Part shown: one piece after another, positions 62,727 through 64,000 of the stretch
Position numbering within the stretch: position 1 is the first letter of the stretch
Layout: each line of letters begins with the position of its first letter
NCBI GenBank assembly: GCA_947259395.1
Contig: CAMYMN010000004.1
Location: 1-64,000, forward strand
Direction of reading: 5' to 3'
From: an uncultured Gammaproteobacteria bacterium
GTDB lineage: Bacteria > Pseudomonadota > Gammaproteobacteria > Arenicellales > JAANXG01
Length of the DNA stretch: 64,000 nt
Program-made: the position numbers and the translations under genes
The notes under the pieces: model-generated
The model's input: only the letters and a program-made list of their open reading frames with translations
What the model was told of the DNA's origin: nothing
Database searches by the model: none

Positions 62727-64000
62727 TCCCCTCATTGCCGTCATCATGCTCGGCATATTCATTCTCACCATACTGCTCGGTTTTCCGATCTGTTTCACGC
62801 TCATGGCCATGGGGGTCGCCTTCGGTTACTACGCGTATTATGACGCCGAACGAATGCAGTCGATCTTTGACAATCAGATATTCGATCTGCTCGTCAATCA
62901 AACCTATTCGGTGATGGCCAACGATGTTTTGACCGCGGTGCCGCTGTTTCTCTTTATGGGGTATATCGTCGAACGCGCCAACATCGTCGACCGGTTGTTC
63001 TTCAGCATGCAGATCGCGGCGCGGCGGTTACCCGGCTCGATGGCGATTGCCGCGCTCGGCACCTGCGCGCTGTTCGCTACCGCCACCGGGATCATCGGTG
63101 CGGTGGTCACGCTAATGGGACTGCTGGCTTTCCCCTCGATGCTCAAGGCGCGTTACGATACAAGCTTTGCGGCCGGCGTGATTTGCGCCGGTGGATGTCT
63201 GGGCATTCTGATACCGCCCAGCATCATGCTGATCGTCTATTCCGCCACCTCCAACGTGTCGGTGGTGCGGCTGTACGCGGGGGCGATCCTCCCGGGGTTC
63301 ATGTTGGCGGGACTCTATGTCCTGTACGTCATGGGGCGGGCGATGTGGAACCCGAAGCTGGCGCCCAAGCCCAAGGCCGAGGACGTGGGAGATCTTTCCT
63401 ACGGCCGGGTGATCTTGATGATGATGACCTCTTTTTTCCCGCTGGCGTTCCTCATCCTGTCGGTGCTGGGTGCAATCCTGTTTGGCCTTGCCACGCCGTC
63501 GGAAGCCGCATCCATGGGCGCCTTGGGTGGCCTGGTGCTGGCCGCGGCATACCGCGCCCTGACCTGGGAGCGCTTGAAGGAATCGGTCTATCTCACGGTG
63601 CGTACCTCGGCAATGGTGTGTTGGCTGTTCGTCGGATCGTGGACGTTTGCGTCGGTGTTTTCTTATCTTGGTGGTCACTCGCTCATCGAAGAGACGGTAT
63701 TGGGCATGGGGTTGACCCCGATCATGTTTCTGATCATGGCGCAGTTCATTATCTTCCTGCTTGGGTGGCCGCTGGAGTGGAGCGAGATCATTATCATCTT
63801 CGTGCCGATCTTTCTGCCGATGCTGCCGGCCTTCGGGGTCGATCCATTGTTTTTCGGAATATTGGTGGCGATGAATCTGCAGACCTCTTTTCTCACCCCA
63901 CCGATGGCAATGGCGGCCTACTATCTCAAGGGGGTGGCGCCACCACACGTGCAACTCATCGATATATTCAAGGGTGTGTTGCCGTTCCTGTCGATGGTGA
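62719..64000 (+). CDS. dctM: TRAP transporter large permease (DctM), cut by window end
   Basis: Partial permease; 427 codons are visible before the window ends. Starts with the ATG at 62719 overlapping the dctQ end. Hydrophobic segments and family marks: ILTILLGFPICFTLMAMGVA, ATATGIIGAVVTLMGLLAFP, CAGGCLGILIPPSIMLIVY, GLATPSEAASMGALGGLVL and LQTSFLTPPMAMAAYYLKGV. The frame is still open at 64000, and the first DctM suggests only a few dozen residues are missing. Confidence 0.93.
   Translation, partial: MSDPLIAVIMLGIFILTILLGFPICFTLMAMGVAFGYYAYYDAERMQSIFDNQIFDLLVNQTYSVMANDVLTAVPLFLFMGYIVERANIVDRLFFSMQIAARRLPGSMAIAALGTCALFATATGIIGAVVTLMGLLAFPSMLKARYDTSFAAGVICAGGCLGILIPPSIMLIVYSATSNVSVVRLYAGAILPGFMLAGLYVLYVMGRAMWNPKLAPKPKAEDVGDLSYGRVILMMMTSFFPLAFLILSVLGAILFGLATPSEAASMGALGGLVLAAAYRALTWERLKESVYLTVRTSAMVCWLFVGSWTFASVFSYLGGHSLIEETVLGMGLTPIMFLIMAQFIIFLLGWPLEWSEIIIIFVPIFLPMLPAFGVDPLFFGILVAMNLQTSFLTPPMAMAAYYLKGVAPPHVQLIDIFKGVLPFLSMV

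Noticed and set aside
63112-63954. Minus-strand open frame of about 280 codons opposite the second dctM
   Set aside because: The plus strand encodes an unmistakable DctM permease; the antisense product is a low-complexity His/Arg/Gln-rich shadow.

Overview
The window reads as chromosome of a chemolithoautotrophic gammaproteobacterium. A form IA (green-type) RuBisCO operon with cbbQ and cbbO activase genes and a divergent cbbR sits near Calvin-cycle and glycolytic genes (transketolase, GAPDH, phosphoglycerate kinase, pyruvate kinase, two unrelated aldolases). The left third keeps a gene order familiar from Pseudomonas (yggU-yggT-proC-yggS / pilT-pilU / pyrC'-pyrB-pyrR-ruvX-yqgE-tonB-gshB / pilGHIJ-chpA-chpC). 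No phosphoribulokinase, fructose bisphosphatase or sulfur- or ammonia-oxidation gene lies in the window, so the electron donor cannot be read from it.

Layout. 0.4-5.0 kb: minus-strand dynamin-like GTPase, then the yggS, proC, yggT, yggU row. 5.1-7.3 kb: type IV pilus retraction ATPases pilT and pilU. 7.6-13.4 kb: minus-strand run gshB, tonB, yqgE, ruvX, pyrR, pyrB and a catalytically dead pyrC'. 13.4-14.7 kb: repeat-bearing gap, a HAD phosphatase and a structured pilG leader. 14.7-24.4 kb: Pil-Chp twitching-motility chemosensory cluster, in which pilJ is broken by a frameshift exactly at the junction of its second membrane segment and HAMP domain. 24.5-25.8 kb: bioA. 26.2-35.6 kb: tkt, gap, pgk, pyk, class II fba, two small proteins and class I fba. 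35.8-43.3 kb: cbbR / cbbL-cbbS-cbbQ-cbbO, followed by a second small-subunit-like gene of red-type character and an unknown gene coupled to it. 43.5-50.5 kb: TRAP transporter, lutABC lactate-oxidation genes and an AEC carrier. 50.6-53.5 kb: fabA, fabB and heme A synthase. 53.5-58.7 kb: small secreted protein, LolA-like protein, MMPL exporter and MipA/OmpV, interspersed with MITE-like and tandem repeats and a stem-loop array that looks like an orphan IS200/IS605 right end. 58.7-64.0 kb: coq7 and glcF (minus strand), then a second TRAP transporter whose dctM runs off the end.

How it fits together. Carbon fixation and triose/hexose handling occupy the centre. The two TRAP systems plus LutABC and GlcF indicate that the cell also takes up and oxidises small hydroxy- or keto-acids such as lactate or glycolate, the latter also being the product of RuBisCO oxygenase activity. 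The features I would look at first are the RuBisCO small-subunit-like gene at 42296-42613 with its overlapping partner, the orphan stem-loop array at 58489-58642, the pilJ break at about 17160, and two dispersed repeat families shared between distant intergenic regions.
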